DNA of 64,000 nucleotides from Galaxea fascicularis (lineage: Eukaryota; Cnidaria; Anthozoa; Scleractinia; Euphylliidae), in contig OX419341.1 in NCBI GenBank assembly GCA_948470475.1, positions 7,411,801 through 7,475,800 on the forward strand, given 5' to 3'. Both the position numbers and the translations under genes were made by a program. How positions within the stretch are numbered: the first letter of the stretch is position 1; each line of letters opens with the position of its first letter. Shown here in pieces: positions 10,441 to 21,316 of the stretch. The notes under the pieces are model-generated. The model was not told where the DNA came from. It did no database searches and saw only the letters and a program-made list of their open reading frames with translations.

Positions 10441-11625
10441 TTTAATTGATAATTTTACAGTATATAACGTATGGCAGTCACGCATGTGGTTTGTCACGCA
10501 AACAAATATCTTTTGGGTTCACTGGAGAAAGGGGATTGACAAATTCCAGAAAATCGAAGATTTTATCTTATGTAAACTGCGATATTATCATTAGGATATG
10601 CTAAGCGATTCCCAAGACCTTTGTTGCGTTTCAACTTCAGCTGTATACAACACGAATCACGCACTTGAGTGATGCAAAGTTTACCGCTGAGTCTGGTTAG
10701 CGGGGAAATTCCCTAGAGACCAGATATGAATTTTGGGCAAACACCGAACCACATAGTAATTCTTTCATATCAAAAAAAAAATCTATGGAAGCTATCCACG
10801 GACTTGAAATGGATTATATCGGGCTTTTGTGATTGTCATGTAGTTGATCTGTAATACAATGGCCAAGTCCTGTTCGAGAATTACACCCGAACCGAGTACT
10901 TGAAATGATCTGAAATGATGGTGCAACATTTATCTCAGCTGAAATCATGTCGTGTCACGTAACAAGTTGACAGTCATGCATATATAAAGCATAGTGCCGA
11001 CAGCCTCAGAGCGCTTTGTATACTATGACCAGATGACCCGAAGTATGACATTTTCATTACGATGTGCTGAACTATTCACAAGACCTTTTTTGCTTTTCAA
11101 CCTGAGCTATATTTTACACTGGGCATAGCAAAAGAAGCGTAAACTGCAGATTGATTTTAAAATATGTTGCGACAGAAGTTCTGTTGAGGGACAGCGACGG
11201 ATCGCTTTGAGTTCTAAACAGTGCATTGATAGGACTGTTTAAAAATTGCAATATGGTCAAAGAAAGCTCCAAAGTGACCATTCAACCTGTTGTTTAAGTT
11301 TACGATCGTTGACATCACGGATTCTGACACGCAGGGAAATTTTCTAGCGACCAGCGTCTGGGCAAACATCGAATCGGAAAGCAATTTATTCGGTGATTTG
11401 GTGTTTAGGCTGTTTGTTTGAACTAAATATGCATTAAATTTCCATGTCAAATTGCAAAATTGCTCTAACGCTCAACGATTAGTTAAAATGATAGTTTAAA
11501 AAAAAGTAGGAGGAAAATAACAAGAAAACAGAAATCGGAAAGGAAGGTGGTCGTTGTCTGGATTTAAACTAGGGCTTCCCGATCGCAAGGGGATAGACAT
11601 ACCCTTACGGTCACGCACTCTATGA
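10440..11625 (-). repeat. Long interspersed repeat, copy A, ending in a tRNA-like segment
   Basis: This block is repeated at 62078-62955 and again from 63337 to the window end. Shared stretches include TCACGCAAACAAATATC, GGGCAAACACCGAACC, GATTGTCATGTAGTTGATC and ACACCCGAACCGAGTACTTG. Within copy A the motif near 10590 (ATGCTAAGCGATTCCCAAGA) recurs degenerately near 11060, so the unit has internal duplication. At 11550-11625 the minus strand has tRNA-like boxes (TGACCGTAAGGG and AGTTTAAATCC). On the minus strand the tRNA-like part would be the 5' head of the repeat. Non-coding; family unknown to me. Confidence 0.6.
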
Positions 11626-11639
11626 TTGGGTATTTATTA

Positions 11640-13392
11640 TAAATGTTGAATTTTATTACGTTGATTTTACGCCTTCAAAAATACATTTCGGGGAATTTTA
11701 CTTCAGTCGGAGTTGATCTGGGTAAGTCCTAGTTAATCCAGCGGCGGGGTAGTGGGAGTCCGAGTGGTCCGTTCCGACTTTTGTACTTGCTTGAACTGAA
11801 AATTTTCGCAGTGTAGTAATGGACTTGTTTCTTTAGGCTGGGCTTGTACTGTTGGATTAGCCTTCCAAGATTCTGCGCTTGTGAAAATATAGCCATTATA
11901 GGTCTACGGTTTCTTACACTAAAGATTACCCAGTATCGAAAAGGTTCGGTTTTTATTTTTTTCATTTTTTAATAGTTTTAGTCTTGTAAATATTTTATTG
12001 TAACCCAAGCGAATATTATGGACAAGTAATGTTATTGTTTTCGTTGATATCGTTTCTGTTGCTATGCAATACGATTTATGTACATGAGAATGGAAATAAA
12101 TGTTGCCATTGATGATGACGAAATCACGATTGACAGCGTTGTTAGGGGAGCGATAGAAATAGGTGCGGTTAGACGCGGATCTAGTGAGTGTAAACCGAGA
12201 TTCGCAAGGTAAATTTCCGGCGGTAAATATCTGTGGATATGTCAAAAAGACCACACAAAGGGTCCATGACATTTAACATGGTAAGTTGCAATGGGGTTTT
12301 GATGCGCATGGTACAAGAGCTTATCATGGTACTCCGTTTGATATCAACTTGTGTCCGTTGAGGAAAAGTGGTTTTTCTTTCATGGGCGTTTATTTGCAAA
12401 ACTTTATTTTACCTTGGCAAATCACTAATCACGTGTAACCGAAGGTTAACACGGTATACTAAAACCCGAGTGTGATGTACCGTGGTGTGTGTAACCCGAG
12501 CTAATTTTTGTATGTTGCGTTGTTGGTTGCGGTGATGGTGCAATGATTGTGCAATAATTAGGAATAATAACAGAGTTGTTTGAATTGGGTGGCATTTTGT
12601 TGTTTGTAACTGATGTATGGTGTTTTACCAAGAAAGAAATCAATAAGGGATCTGCGAGGTCAATTTTTTCAAAAGTGAGTTGTTTTAGGTTAAACTTCAG
12701 AATATCCGACCCGATGGTACAATTTGATTTTTGTTTGTTGTCTTTGCGACAGTGATATTTGTCTTTAGCTAAACAGGCTGTAGGCAGAGTCGTAAAGCAC
12801 AAACAAAGCGAGCGATATGAGACTACTTCTTGAAAAGTGTCTATAATCAGTGTTTTGATTTTATATCAATATAGAAATGAGTTGGCAGAGATAACGTTTA
12901 GGTTTAAAATCTTGGATTTGGTCTCTTTAAATCATACTGGATAAACTTAATGAAAATAAATGTTTTAGTGAGATATTTTCATTGTTTTATTTCCTGTGAT
13001 AAAAGTTGTTTGCGCTATACATGTTTCTGGTAGGTAGTGGACTTGTTTTGGATCTGGAATACATGTTAGCTAAGCCATGTTTGTTTTTATTTTACAGGTG
13101 CAGGTGGCTGTGTAACTGTCTACTACAGTTGTGAACTGTTTACAACCAGCTGGTTGTTAAGTGAATATAAGAAGAGAGTTGAGAATACACTGAAAAATAC
13201 ACTCAAATTTACAAATTATACACTGAAATTAAACAACTACCCGGAACATTGATAGCCGGGAGGGTAACATTAGCGAGAAATATACACAAACTTTGACAGT
13301 AGTGAATGTCGTAAGAGACAACTTGATATTAAAGTGTACAAAAAAAGAGTATAGTTTATTAAGAAAAAAAGTTGTTAAAGGAAAGGCAAAAA
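11640..13392. other. Non-coding lead-in to the Helitron, probably its 5' region
   Basis: No gene recognised. From about 12.0 kb the plus strand becomes T- and G-rich and C-poor, like the Helitron coding region that follows, suggesting it belongs to the same element or transcript. A perfect 16-bp palindrome (ACAACCAGCTGGTTGT) lies at 13142-13157, about 240 bases before the start codon. I cannot place the Helitron 5' end. Confidence 0.35.
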
Positions 13393-14147
13393 ATGACTGA
13401 TTTTGATTGTAGGTCGAGATTTGCAGTGTTTGTGAACAATATTCAGAGGGATGGTAGGAAAAGACGACATCGTTGCATAGAACCGAGTAGATTGCCAGTA
13501 AAGCGATTGCAAAAGGCTTTAAAGAAGAGGGCAAGAAGAAAATTTGTTAGAAAGTACATTTCAAAATGTGTACCTACCACATCTGTTGTTTATGAAGTTG
13601 TTTGTAGATGTATTAAATGGAAGATGTTACTGGACATGTTTAAAGGAATAAAAAGATGCAGTTGTGAATGTTTAACATTAAAGAAACTGGGTTACAAGAA
13701 TGTTAATCACAGAATGACACATGTGAGTGCGAAGCTATCTGCTGATATTGAGACCAACCCTGGGCCTCATGGAGTTGATGCATTGAAAAGTATTTCTGCA
13801 CCGTTTTGTCAGGGAGACACCACTGTTTTTGGTGCTAATGCAGGAAGCCAATGTGTTGCAATGAGTTTGACAGCTGTATTATATAATCGGACGTGTGGAA
13901 TTAGATCATCACCAGATCTCGTTGAAATAATGAAGATTGGTAATGAGTTGTACACCTATTTATCGCGTTCAGCAAGACAAGATTATTTGCTGTTGAGTGA
14001 ACTCCCTGAGATTCTTTGCTTTTGGTGTAAATTGAAGTACAGTGAAAGTTACTATGGGAACATATTTCATGTAGATGAGTACACAAGAGTGGAAAGCAAT
14101 TGTGTACCTCTGAGGCAAGCATTTGAATTGTTGATTGATGAGAACTA
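13393..14147 (+). CDS. Helitron polyprotein, segment 1: basic N-terminus, 2A motif, start of cysteine-protease-like domain
   Basis: ATG at 13393 has A at -3. The first 124 residues are very basic (RLPVKRLQKALKKRARRKF) with a Cys cluster. They end in the 2A consensus DIETNPGP at about residues 118-125, at which ribosomes skip the Gly-Pro bond so that the upstream peptide is released (family knowledge). The downstream part begins with FCQGDTTVFGANAGSQCVAM, where AGSQC looks like the catalytic-Cys region of OTU-like or herpesvirus-tegument-type deubiquitinating peptidases. It continues with MKIGNELYTYLSR and ends at LLIDEN plus TA. The frame runs straight into 20491 (TA+T codes Tyr) once the 6341-bp insertion is skipped. 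Function of the N-terminal peptide unknown. Confidence 0.8.
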
Positions 14148-14159
14148 CAGTACAGCCCA

Positions 14160-14370
14160 AAAATAATGCACGCGCAAGAACTTCTTTTTGCGTCCGCAAG
14201 CCGGCTACTTCTTGCGGCTTCTTGCGGGTCGCTTGCGCTTGGATCCTGCAAGCCGCAAGAACTTCTTTGCGGTTAGAAGTTAAAACCGCAAGAACTTCTT
14301 TGCGGTAGAATTTTCGAAACGCAAGAACTTCTTGCGGTGGGATTTTCAAACCACAAGAACTTCTTTGTAT
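14160..14370. repeat. Left subterminal array of GCAAGAA/TTCTTGC palindromes
   Basis: At least six copies of CGCAAGAACTTCTT(T)GCGG-like units occur in about 200 bases, mirrored by a similar array at 20275-20475 on the other end. Such iterated subterminal motifs often are transposase binding sites; that role is inferred. Confidence 0.7.
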
Positions 14371-14944
14371 TATTTAACATCATAGCACGGGATTGGAGAA
14401 GTAAGCGCAACAAGACACTAAATAATTATACATGCGACAGCGCACGGCACGGTCGAATTAAAAATTTTCCCGCACTTACTGTAAGAAGTACCATAGCGAC
14501 AAATTCTGAACTCTTGTCAGATTAAACTAAGTTGAAAGTGAATTTCTTTTCCTGATGTTAACCGCTGAAAACAACAACTGTTCTCCATGAGTTTCGATTC
14601 ATTCTGAATGTTTACCTTGTTGACTTACGACTGTCTTGATTGAACTACCTGTACGTTCATTTAAAATTGTGAGATCTGCTCGTAATTTTGGAAGTTTTCA
14701 AACAGATTCGAGGAGAATCACTTGGTAACTTGCTAAATCTAAATTATTTCTAAAGAAGAGGCTCGAAGAACACACAGGTTTCATAAAGTAAGCTTACGCA
14801 CCATTATTACTTCTTTGCTCGTTCGGCTCTTGTCAAAGGAGCGCGGACTCTGGGAATGAGAGTGGTTCGGCTCCAGGATTGGTTCAGATTTGTTACCCTA
14901 GCAACCGTACCTTTTTAACATTCGGCGACAAATAAAACCAAAAC

Positions 14945-15958
14945 ATGTATGGTGAATACACGAGAAATCGGATACTTGCTCTTGCTAATGCCAACAAAAC
15001 TCCAACTGAGATCGTTAGCATTCTTCGTAAGGAGGACATTATTATTGTCAGAACAACAGTCGCCAGAATTATACGGCGAACCAGAGAAAAAAAGCAAGGA
15101 CAGCAGCATCAATACCGCCGTGGGCGACCACGAAAAGCCACTTCACCCGTGAAGAGGAAAATCGACGAGGTGTACAGGCGGGATCCTGAGGTCAGTGCTT
15201 CTGAACTGAAAAATGTTTTGGAGAATGAGCTTCCTGGAATTAGAATTGGAGTCAGCACAATTAAGAGGGCAAGGAAGGCAGCAGGCTGGATCTGTACACA
15301 GACTCGGTATTGTCAAATGGTCAGAGACGCGAACAAGATCAAGCGTTTGGAATTTTGCCACAAGATCATAGAAACAAATGACGATTTCGGCAACGTTATA
15401 TTCACTGACGAGTCCTCCGTTGAAATCGAACGAGCAACAACGATCTGATTCCATAAGCAAGGAGAGATGTACAAACCAGCCCCAAAACCAAAACATCCCC
15501 TTAAGGTCCATGTCTGGGGTGGAATAAGTAAGCACGGGCCTACGGAACTGGTAATTTTTGAAGGCATTATGGACGCTGTGCTTTACTGCCGGATACTCGA
15601 AACATCGCTTCTTCCTTTCATCAGAAACAGACTCCCTGAGCACAGATTCCAGCAGGACAATGATCCGAAGCATACTTCACGGTACGCGAAGCAGTTTTAC
15701 ATCGACAACAATGTAAACTGGTGGGAAACACCGCCTGAAAGTCCGGACTTAAACCCTATCGAACTGTTGTGGCATGAATTGAAATGGTACATTCGCAAAC
15801 ACGTAAAGCCGAAGACGAAGGAAGAACTGGTCACTGGAATTCGCCAATTCTGGACAACAAGAGTGACACCGGAGAAGTGCCGGCGCTACATAAACCATGT
15901 TCGTACGAAGGTTGTACCGAGAGTGGTTCAACTTCAAGGCCAAGCAACCGGAATGTAA
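14945..15958 (+). pseudogene. Tc1-type DD34E transposase with one in-frame stop
   Basis: ATG at 14945 to TAA at 15956-15958 would encode 337 residues, a normal Tc1 length. The N-terminus has two helix-turn-helix regions (ILALANANKTPTEIVSILRK) linked by an AT-hook-like GRPRK near residue 60. The catalytic core has IFTDESSVEIE (first Asp), KVHVWGGISKHGP, QQDNDPKHTS (second Asp) and ESPDLNPIELLW (Glu), with 34 residues between the second Asp and the Glu, the Tc1 signature. The only defect seen is TGA at 15446-15448, just after the first catalytic region, in the position of a likely CGA codon, so a single C-to-T change would explain it. The protein would cut and paste elements with TA targets. 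Histone-like stem-loops follow directly after the stop. Confidence 0.9.
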
Positions 15959-15961
15959 AAC

Positions 15962-16077
15962 AGCTCTTTTTGGGAGCTCCAACCTGCATTGCACTGAGCT
16001 GGTAAAAACCCTGTAGGTCGAGCATTCGACATTGCACTCTACAGGTGATACAAAAACGGCTCCTTTAGGAGCCACCA
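15962..16077 (+). other. Two histone-mRNA-like 3' stem-loops behind the transposase
   Basis: At 16058-16077 GGCTCC-TTTA-GGAGCC-ACCA, preceded by AAAAAC, matches the canonical replication-dependent histone 3' end: a 6-bp stem of GGC type, a four-base loop and ACCA behind. At 15962-15982 a related hairpin (AGCTC, loop TTTTTGG, GAGCT, then CCAAC) begins three bases after the transposase stop codon. No histone coding sequence is visible nearby. In histone genes this element is bound by SLBP and replaces the poly(A) tail; whether it acts here is unknown. A chance GC-rich hairpin cannot be excluded for the first one. Confidence 0.5.
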
Positions 16078-16439
16078 ACTCTAATTAAAGTCATGATCAA
16101 CAATACAATGGGTTATGGGACGAAATAACTACAGTTATTTAGTGTAGTCGCTTCGCATTCGCAAATTTGAGGGCATTCAAATGCAGCGCTCTATGAACCA
16201 ATGAATTAGCAATCCATTGCTTTTCATTCTACACTGTACTTTGGGCACTGCAAGAACTTGAAAGAAAAAAATATGAACATTATATTTTAAAATGATCTCA
16301 AAATTTTGAATTGATGTCTGTTTTTTTAAAAAAGTGATAAATTTTAGCAGAAACGTCTTTTGCTAGATTTATGGTGGCTGCGAAAAATTCCACAACTTGT
16401 TTATTGAAGTGCCACATGCTCCATTGATAACTCGCAAAT

Positions 16440-17485
16440 ATTGCGCACTGTTCGAAAACTGGAAAAGCTGTTTAGAAAAGTATTTATTTTAACACAACTG
16501 GTTGAATTCGGCTGAAAATTATGGTAGTTTCGAGCAGGGAAAAACAAAAGCGAGGTGTGCGTCGTGTGTGACTAAAAAAACAAATACATATATGAAACAG
16601 CGCGCACGGTGCGAAATAATTAAAATGTTTGCTGAAAACTGGAAACGTTTTTACAGTGGCTAGTAGTATTCACTTGAAAGCCATGATAGTTTTGACTGTT
16701 ACGAAAGATAGAGGCGAGGCGAAGCACGCTCTTTAGGCAAAAAAAAAAGTAACACCTCTGGTTTAATTAGCGTGGGGCACTCGACTGAAAACAGGCATAA
16801 ACTAGCGCGCGCTGCGCGCAAGTTGAAGTGAAAAGCATTTGTTTTAAGATAACAAAGACCGTTTTTTTTTTTGAAAATGAAAAAAGTAACACTTCGATTC
16901 ATTTAGTGCGGTACAGGGGTATGTGCGACTGCAAAAAGCGCATGGTATGGGACAACTGAAAAAGCTGTTTTGAAAATTATTTCTTTCAAAAGGAATAGTA
17001 GAATTCGGTCAAAACCTATGATAGTTTTGAGCTAGTTAAGACGAAAGCAATGCCGGTTTCTTTTGTTTCTAAAAAGTAACACCTCGGTCAAATTAGGGCG
17101 GCGCACTGGCCTGAAAGGACACAGAAAAAAGTGTGCGCGCTCTAAAAACACCTGCAAACACACGTAAAATTTGTGGAACACGAGATATTTTTTACAAAAA
17201 TTGCCACAGTTCGGTTTAACAGTGTTACAGGTTTCAGAGAGTTATTCGAATGTAGCGGCCGCCGGTTTTTATTATTATTATTATTATTATTTTGTTTAAA
17301 AAAAAGTTACACATTACTCGTAATGTCTTTCAAAATGAATAAATACTAGTAGAATTTGGTAAACTGTTTTGAAAAGTATTTATTTCAACACAACTGGTAG
17401 AATTCGGCTGAAAACTATGGTAGTTTCGAGCAGGGAAAAACAAAAGCGAGGTGTGCGGCGTGTGTGACTAAAAAACAAATACTTT
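16440..17485. repeat. Diverged tandem repeats, including a ~115-bp near-identical pair
   Basis: About 115 bases at 16475-16590 recur at 17370-17482 (both hold ATGGTAGTTTCGAGCAGGGA and CAAAAGCGAGGTGTGCG). Weaker copies lie near 16670 and 17000 (GATAGTTTTGA...ACGAAAG and AAAAAGTAACACCTC). A GCGGCCGCCGG segment with (ATT)n sits at 17257-17290. Non-coding. Confidence 0.6.
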
Positions 17486-17707
17486 AGCCCAGTAATAAAC
17501 ATTCAGTCTCCCAGTGCCAGCCGTGAAAGTATCATCACCAGGAGAGACTTCACAAAACTAGTGAGTAACATCTACTTTCCTAGATACGAGGACATTGCTG
17601 CCTTTTTGCGACCGGCTACAGTGTACATTGACCTTAGGATCTCTTCAACCCAGCCTCGACCGGGCTGAAATTTCCCATATGAACACATCGACAACAAAAT
17701 TCGTTAA

Positions 17708-18776
17708 GGAAAGCGTGATGCAGTTTTTCGTGTCAATACTAGCGGACAATTATTAGTTTGCTATTTCAAACGTTTTCTTTATAATTTGGTGGAAAGCCTG
17801 AGTAAGTCTGTACAGTCAATCGATGCAAAACTCACCCAGCAATCAGAGGAAATTGCAGAAATCAAGTTTGCGATGCAACAATGTCTTGACCGGCCTCAAA
17901 GGAGCCTTCAACATCCAGCACCTGCGGAGGCGCCAGTGTCACCACAAGTTGAATCATCCCCAGTCCAAACACAGAATCTCTTGGCATCCCCGCTCCTGGA
18001 ACAAGACTCTGACAGAGGTGACCTTAGTTATTATTTTTTTTAACTGTAGCGCACATAATTAATAACTTCCATACCTGCCGGTACTTGAATTTAATTGAAG
18101 TCCAATATATTGGGGCGTCGATAAAACCAGGAACATGGAACATTCCAGAATATTCCGAATACAAACACAAGACTTAAAAACCTTTGGCGACGCGCTGTCA
18201 TGCAGGGTCGCTGGTCAAAACTTTATTTTCTCAAGATTTATTTGTTAGAAGTGTTGTCGTTCTGAAGTTGAATTCTAGGTGTGGCCATATCTACCGTAAT
18301 AAAAGGCTCTGCTCTGCTCTGATGTTCCCTGATGTTCCGGGACTGTTCCTGGTTTATGGGCGGCCTTTCAATTATTTTATTACTTTTCTTTTTGCTAAAA
18401 CGCTTGCCTGTTTCTTTCTGTTGTAGTGAGAATTGGTGGAATGCTTGGTGTGGCACTGGGGATTGAGGAGTACCGCCGTCTGCAAACCTTCTCTTACCCG
18501 AACAAATTCACTCTTGCGTTAGCGGACAAACTTTACAGCCTCGAACAGATGGCTACAGCAACCGTTACGGGAAAAGACTGCAATAAACAACTTGACCCGC
18601 AAATTACCTGCGCAATTAAAAGTGAAGTTCTTCGTGTTTTTGGATCCTCATTGTCTACTGAGGAACAGACAAAATTATGGAATGGCTGTATTGCCAGTAT
18701 TGCTGGTAAATGTAAGAACCTGCGTTATGCCAGGAAGAAGGCTTTGGAGATAGCTGGAACTCTAAATAATTTATAA
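17708..18776 (+). CDS. BEN-domain protein, two exons seen
   Basis: Exon A is open from about 17708 and ends at donor GACAGAG/GTGACC (18017); exon B starts after acceptor TTTCTGTTGTAG at 18427 and ends at TAA 18776. The phases match (1/1). Exon A carries a heptad-like helix (SKSVQSIDAKLTQQSEEIAE) and a Pro/Ser-rich linker (PAPAEAPVSPQVESSPVQ). Exon B carries the BEN fold: FTLALADKLYSLEQMATATV, LDPQITCAIKSEVLRVF, KLWNGCIASIAGKCKNLR. BEN domains bind DNA or chromatin partners and occur in host repressors as well as transposon and viral proteins (family knowledge). The start codon is not certain; no ATG is visible in exon A, so an upstream exon is likely. An AATATATA/A-run region at 18845-18870 may be the 3' end. 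It lies wholly within the 6.3 kb transposon, so it is passenger, captured host gene or partner. Confidence 0.65.
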
Positions 18777-18779
18777 TCG

Positions 18780-20270
18780 TTATGTTTCGGTCTACTATTA
18801 TTTGAACATCTTGTTTAACTCTGTTTTACTAGGGAAGTTTGTGTATAAATATATATGTAAAAAAAAAAAAAAACATTTTCGCCCGCTGTTTTTCCCGCGG
18901 AAAAATTAAAAAACCACCGCTGATCAAAAATCATTTTTTTCACTAGAAATTAACCTTGGAATATACATAAATTTATATTCGTTTGAAAGGTCACGAAAAT
19001 GGCTTTTTTAGGGTACTTTTTTTTCTTCGAGGGTAAACAAAAATCTCTGATTACAAAGTCACACCGAACCCATCCGTTACCCAAAATCTCTTCAAAAACC
19101 CTGACTTCAAAGCGATATATCACTTTCACGTTGATAGCTACCACACATCGGCGAACGACAGATTCGTTCCTTAACAAACCAAGCTTCATCATGTTAAAAT
19201 TTCAGCAAAATCGAACAAAACCAGAAGAAATTCTAAACTTTTTTGTTGTGTCGTTCAATTGCTGGAGTAGACACGGGAATTGCGGTCGCCCATAGCAACC
19301 GAAACACATGAACAAAACACGAAGCGATGTTTTGGCTCAACAAAATCCAGACTTATTGCCTGAGAACTGAAAGGTGAATGGGAACATCTTTTTCGAACTT
19401 TCCTAAGGTAATTTAGACGAAAAAATAACCTCGGTGACCTACAAAAGAGAACGAAACAAAAGGCAGAGCAGACAGCATAAAAACCTGATAAATAACGGAT
19501 AATTATTCACCGCGCGTGTGGCGTTTGTCAAGCAAACGAAATGAAGTTTGCTTCTGGATAATTTCAGCCTAAGAAGCCAGCAAATTCGATATCTATTCCG
19601 TGTGTCAAAGGTTAAAAAAATATAATTACTGGAAAGGAGCACCGGGTCCACCCGTCAGTAATATTTGAATCTTTATGCAAATTCAAGGCGTCACAACAAC
19701 ATGATTGTCATCTTGCTTACACTGTATTCACGCTCTATGCTGTCTTCTTAAAAGATTTCTTCACTCAACATGATTTTCTTCGAAATAAGAGGGATTCACA
19801 AGGAAATCGCATGAGATTTCGGTGTTCATTAAATCATGTGTTATCACAACATACCGGTATGTTTTACATTTCAAACAGCTGCTTGAGTTTATGAAAGCCG
19901 TTCGCTTCCATAAGCGACTTGATTACAGTCGATTACCTTGATTACCATTTGTTTAGAGACAAGATATTTTTTTTCCGCAATGATAAATCTGCTGTGGTTC
20001 AGTGTGAGATTTGATTACATGCATGCTCGTGGTTACACGTAGCTGAGGTTCGTATGCGCAAGTAAGCGTAATAAGCGAGCGTGTTCGATAATATTTTTAC
20101 ATTATCAGCAAGCATAAGTCTAGTTCTGGTCTTGGCTGTTCGAAAGTAAAGATGATATTACATCTCTTGCCGCTGCAGTTTCTTATCTAATGGATAAATT
20201 TGCAAGCAAGCGCTGAGCATTTTTACCACCAACCCGGCATTACTGAACCAGATCTTGACAGTTTGATCTG
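18780..20270. other. Non-coding interior of the 6.3 kb transposon
   Basis: No coding sequence recognised; short open frames only. The right subterminal array begins at about 20275. Confidence 0.4.
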
Positions 20271-20490
20271 CAGTAACTTCTTGCCCCTTCTTGCGGCTTC
20301 TTGCGGTTAGATTTTCAACTTCTTGCCGCTTCTTGCGGTTACACTTTCAACTTCTTGCGTTTCGAAAGTTCTTGCGGGCAAACCGCAAAAACACGACAAT
20401 TTTACTTCTTGCGGCGGATTGCGTGTTCTTACGGCGCAAGAAGTTCTTGCGGCACTTCTTGCGCGTGCATTATTTTTGGGCTGTACTGTA

Positions 20491-21316
20491 TGTCTCGTTT
20501 ATGCTAACTGTGACAATTTTAACAGTGGCCATTTTTAAAATAACAGATGGGGTTTACAAAGTGTTTGACTCGCATAGTCGAAACTTAGAAGGTATGAATG
20601 ACGCTTTGGGAACGTGTGTGTTAATAGAGTTGGATTCCCTTGACCACCTGTTGGAGTATTTGGAGACCATGTATGAAGGAAGAAATGATGCGCTATTTGA
20701 ACTTAAAGGTGTTGAAACTTTGACAAATGAAATGGCAATGAAAGTGTATGAAGGTCCAATTAATAGTCTAGCATCGTTAAATGCTGGATTTGGAGAAACA
20801 ATGCCTGAACAGGGAAGGAAGAATTTTTGCTGTTGTAAAAACTGTTGTTTTATGAGTTCGTATGCAATTTGTTTTTCGGTTATTAAAGGAACTCAATATT
20901 GGGATGAAGAGACATTGGAGTCTGTGATTGAAAATGGAAACAAAGGTTATGAAAAAGTAAAAAAGGAGACACATTCTATGTTATGTGATGTTGTAAATGG
21001 TGTGAATATCTTAGATGCAACTGTAAAAGTTCATCTTAACAAGGTGTATGAAGGAATAGTGAAGGTTGAAGCACCATGTTTAATTGAAGACATAAAGGTT
21101 GCTGTAGAAGAAAATAATACTGGGTTCCTGGTGATTTTGTCAAGCAGTTATCATTTTGCTTGCATTTTTAGAAGAGAAAGTTTAGGTAAGATAACTTATT
21201 GTTTCTTTGGAATTGATGATAGGAGAGAAAAAGGTTATTTTTATGAAACAATACAAGATAAGAGAAAAGCTATGCAATATGTGTATACAGTGATGGTAGA
21301 CAGAGCACGAATGGAG
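20491..21316 (+). CDS. Helitron polyprotein, segment 2: rest of protease-like domain and second Cys/His domain
   Basis: It continues segment 1 in register with VSFMLTVTILTVAIFKITDG and VYKVFDSHSRN. The FDSH motif with a following GT-V-L pattern is the Asp/His half expected of a tegument-deubiquitinase-like cysteine peptidase whose Cys (AGSQC) is in segment 1. A second, related-looking domain follows: NFCCCKNCCFMSSYAICFSV, then TGFLVILSSSYHFACIFRR and YCFFGIDDRREKGYF. It ends at ARMEG-adjacent codons exactly on a codon boundary at 21316, where an 8-bp duplication marks the next insertion. The apparent upstream extension of this frame to 20291 is transposon sequence and not part of the protein. 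Protease activity is inferred only from motif layout. Confidence 0.72.

Larger units (their letters stand above)
14148..20488. mobile_element. TA-target DNA transposon, 6341 bp, inserted in the Helitron ORF
   Basis: The ends share a perfect 33-bp inverted repeat beginning CAGTACAGCCCAAAAATAAT (14148-14180 and 20456-20488). They are flanked by TA on both sides (14146-14147, 20489-20490), as expected for Tc1/mariner-like insertion. Subterminal regions (to about 14370 and from about 20270) are packed with copies of a GCAAGAAGTTCTTGCGG-like palindrome. Skipping the element restores the Helitron codons without loss. Inside are a nearly intact Tc1-type transposase (14945-15958), a BEN-domain gene (17708-18776) and a set of diverged repeats (16.4-17.5 kb). 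I found no separate inverted repeats around the transposase, so it may belong to this element, but 6.3 kb is large for a Tc1 element and cargo capture or nested insertion is likely. Confidence 0.88.

Noticed and set aside
11550..11625. tRNA gene
   Set aside because: Degenerate box B and poor stems; the same segment ends another repeat copy at 62.9 kb.
12446..12802. 118-residue minus-strand open frame
   Set aside because: Low complexity (Asn, Thr, Pro, His), no domain, and the composition is explained by the C-poor plus strand of the Helitron 5' region.
13741..13770. 2A motif as a sign of an integrated RNA virus
   Set aside because: It is in frame with a Helitron polyprotein, and no viral polymerase, capsid or helicase of viral type is present.
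13800..14147. Herpesvirus insertion suggested by the tegument-protease-like motif
   Set aside because: Only the protease-like layout is shared; the surrounding protein is a Helitron Rep-helicase.
13901..14349. Minus-strand open frames with repeated KEVLA residues
   Set aside because: Antisense of Helitron segment 1 and of the subterminal palindrome array; repeats are DNA-level.
15143..15673. 176-residue minus-strand open frame
   Set aside because: Antisense shadow of the Tc1 transposase.
20291..20490. Apparent N-terminal extension of the Helitron segment 2 ORF
   Set aside because: It lies inside the right subterminal array and inverted repeat of the 6.3 kb transposon; the true upstream codons are at 13393-14147.
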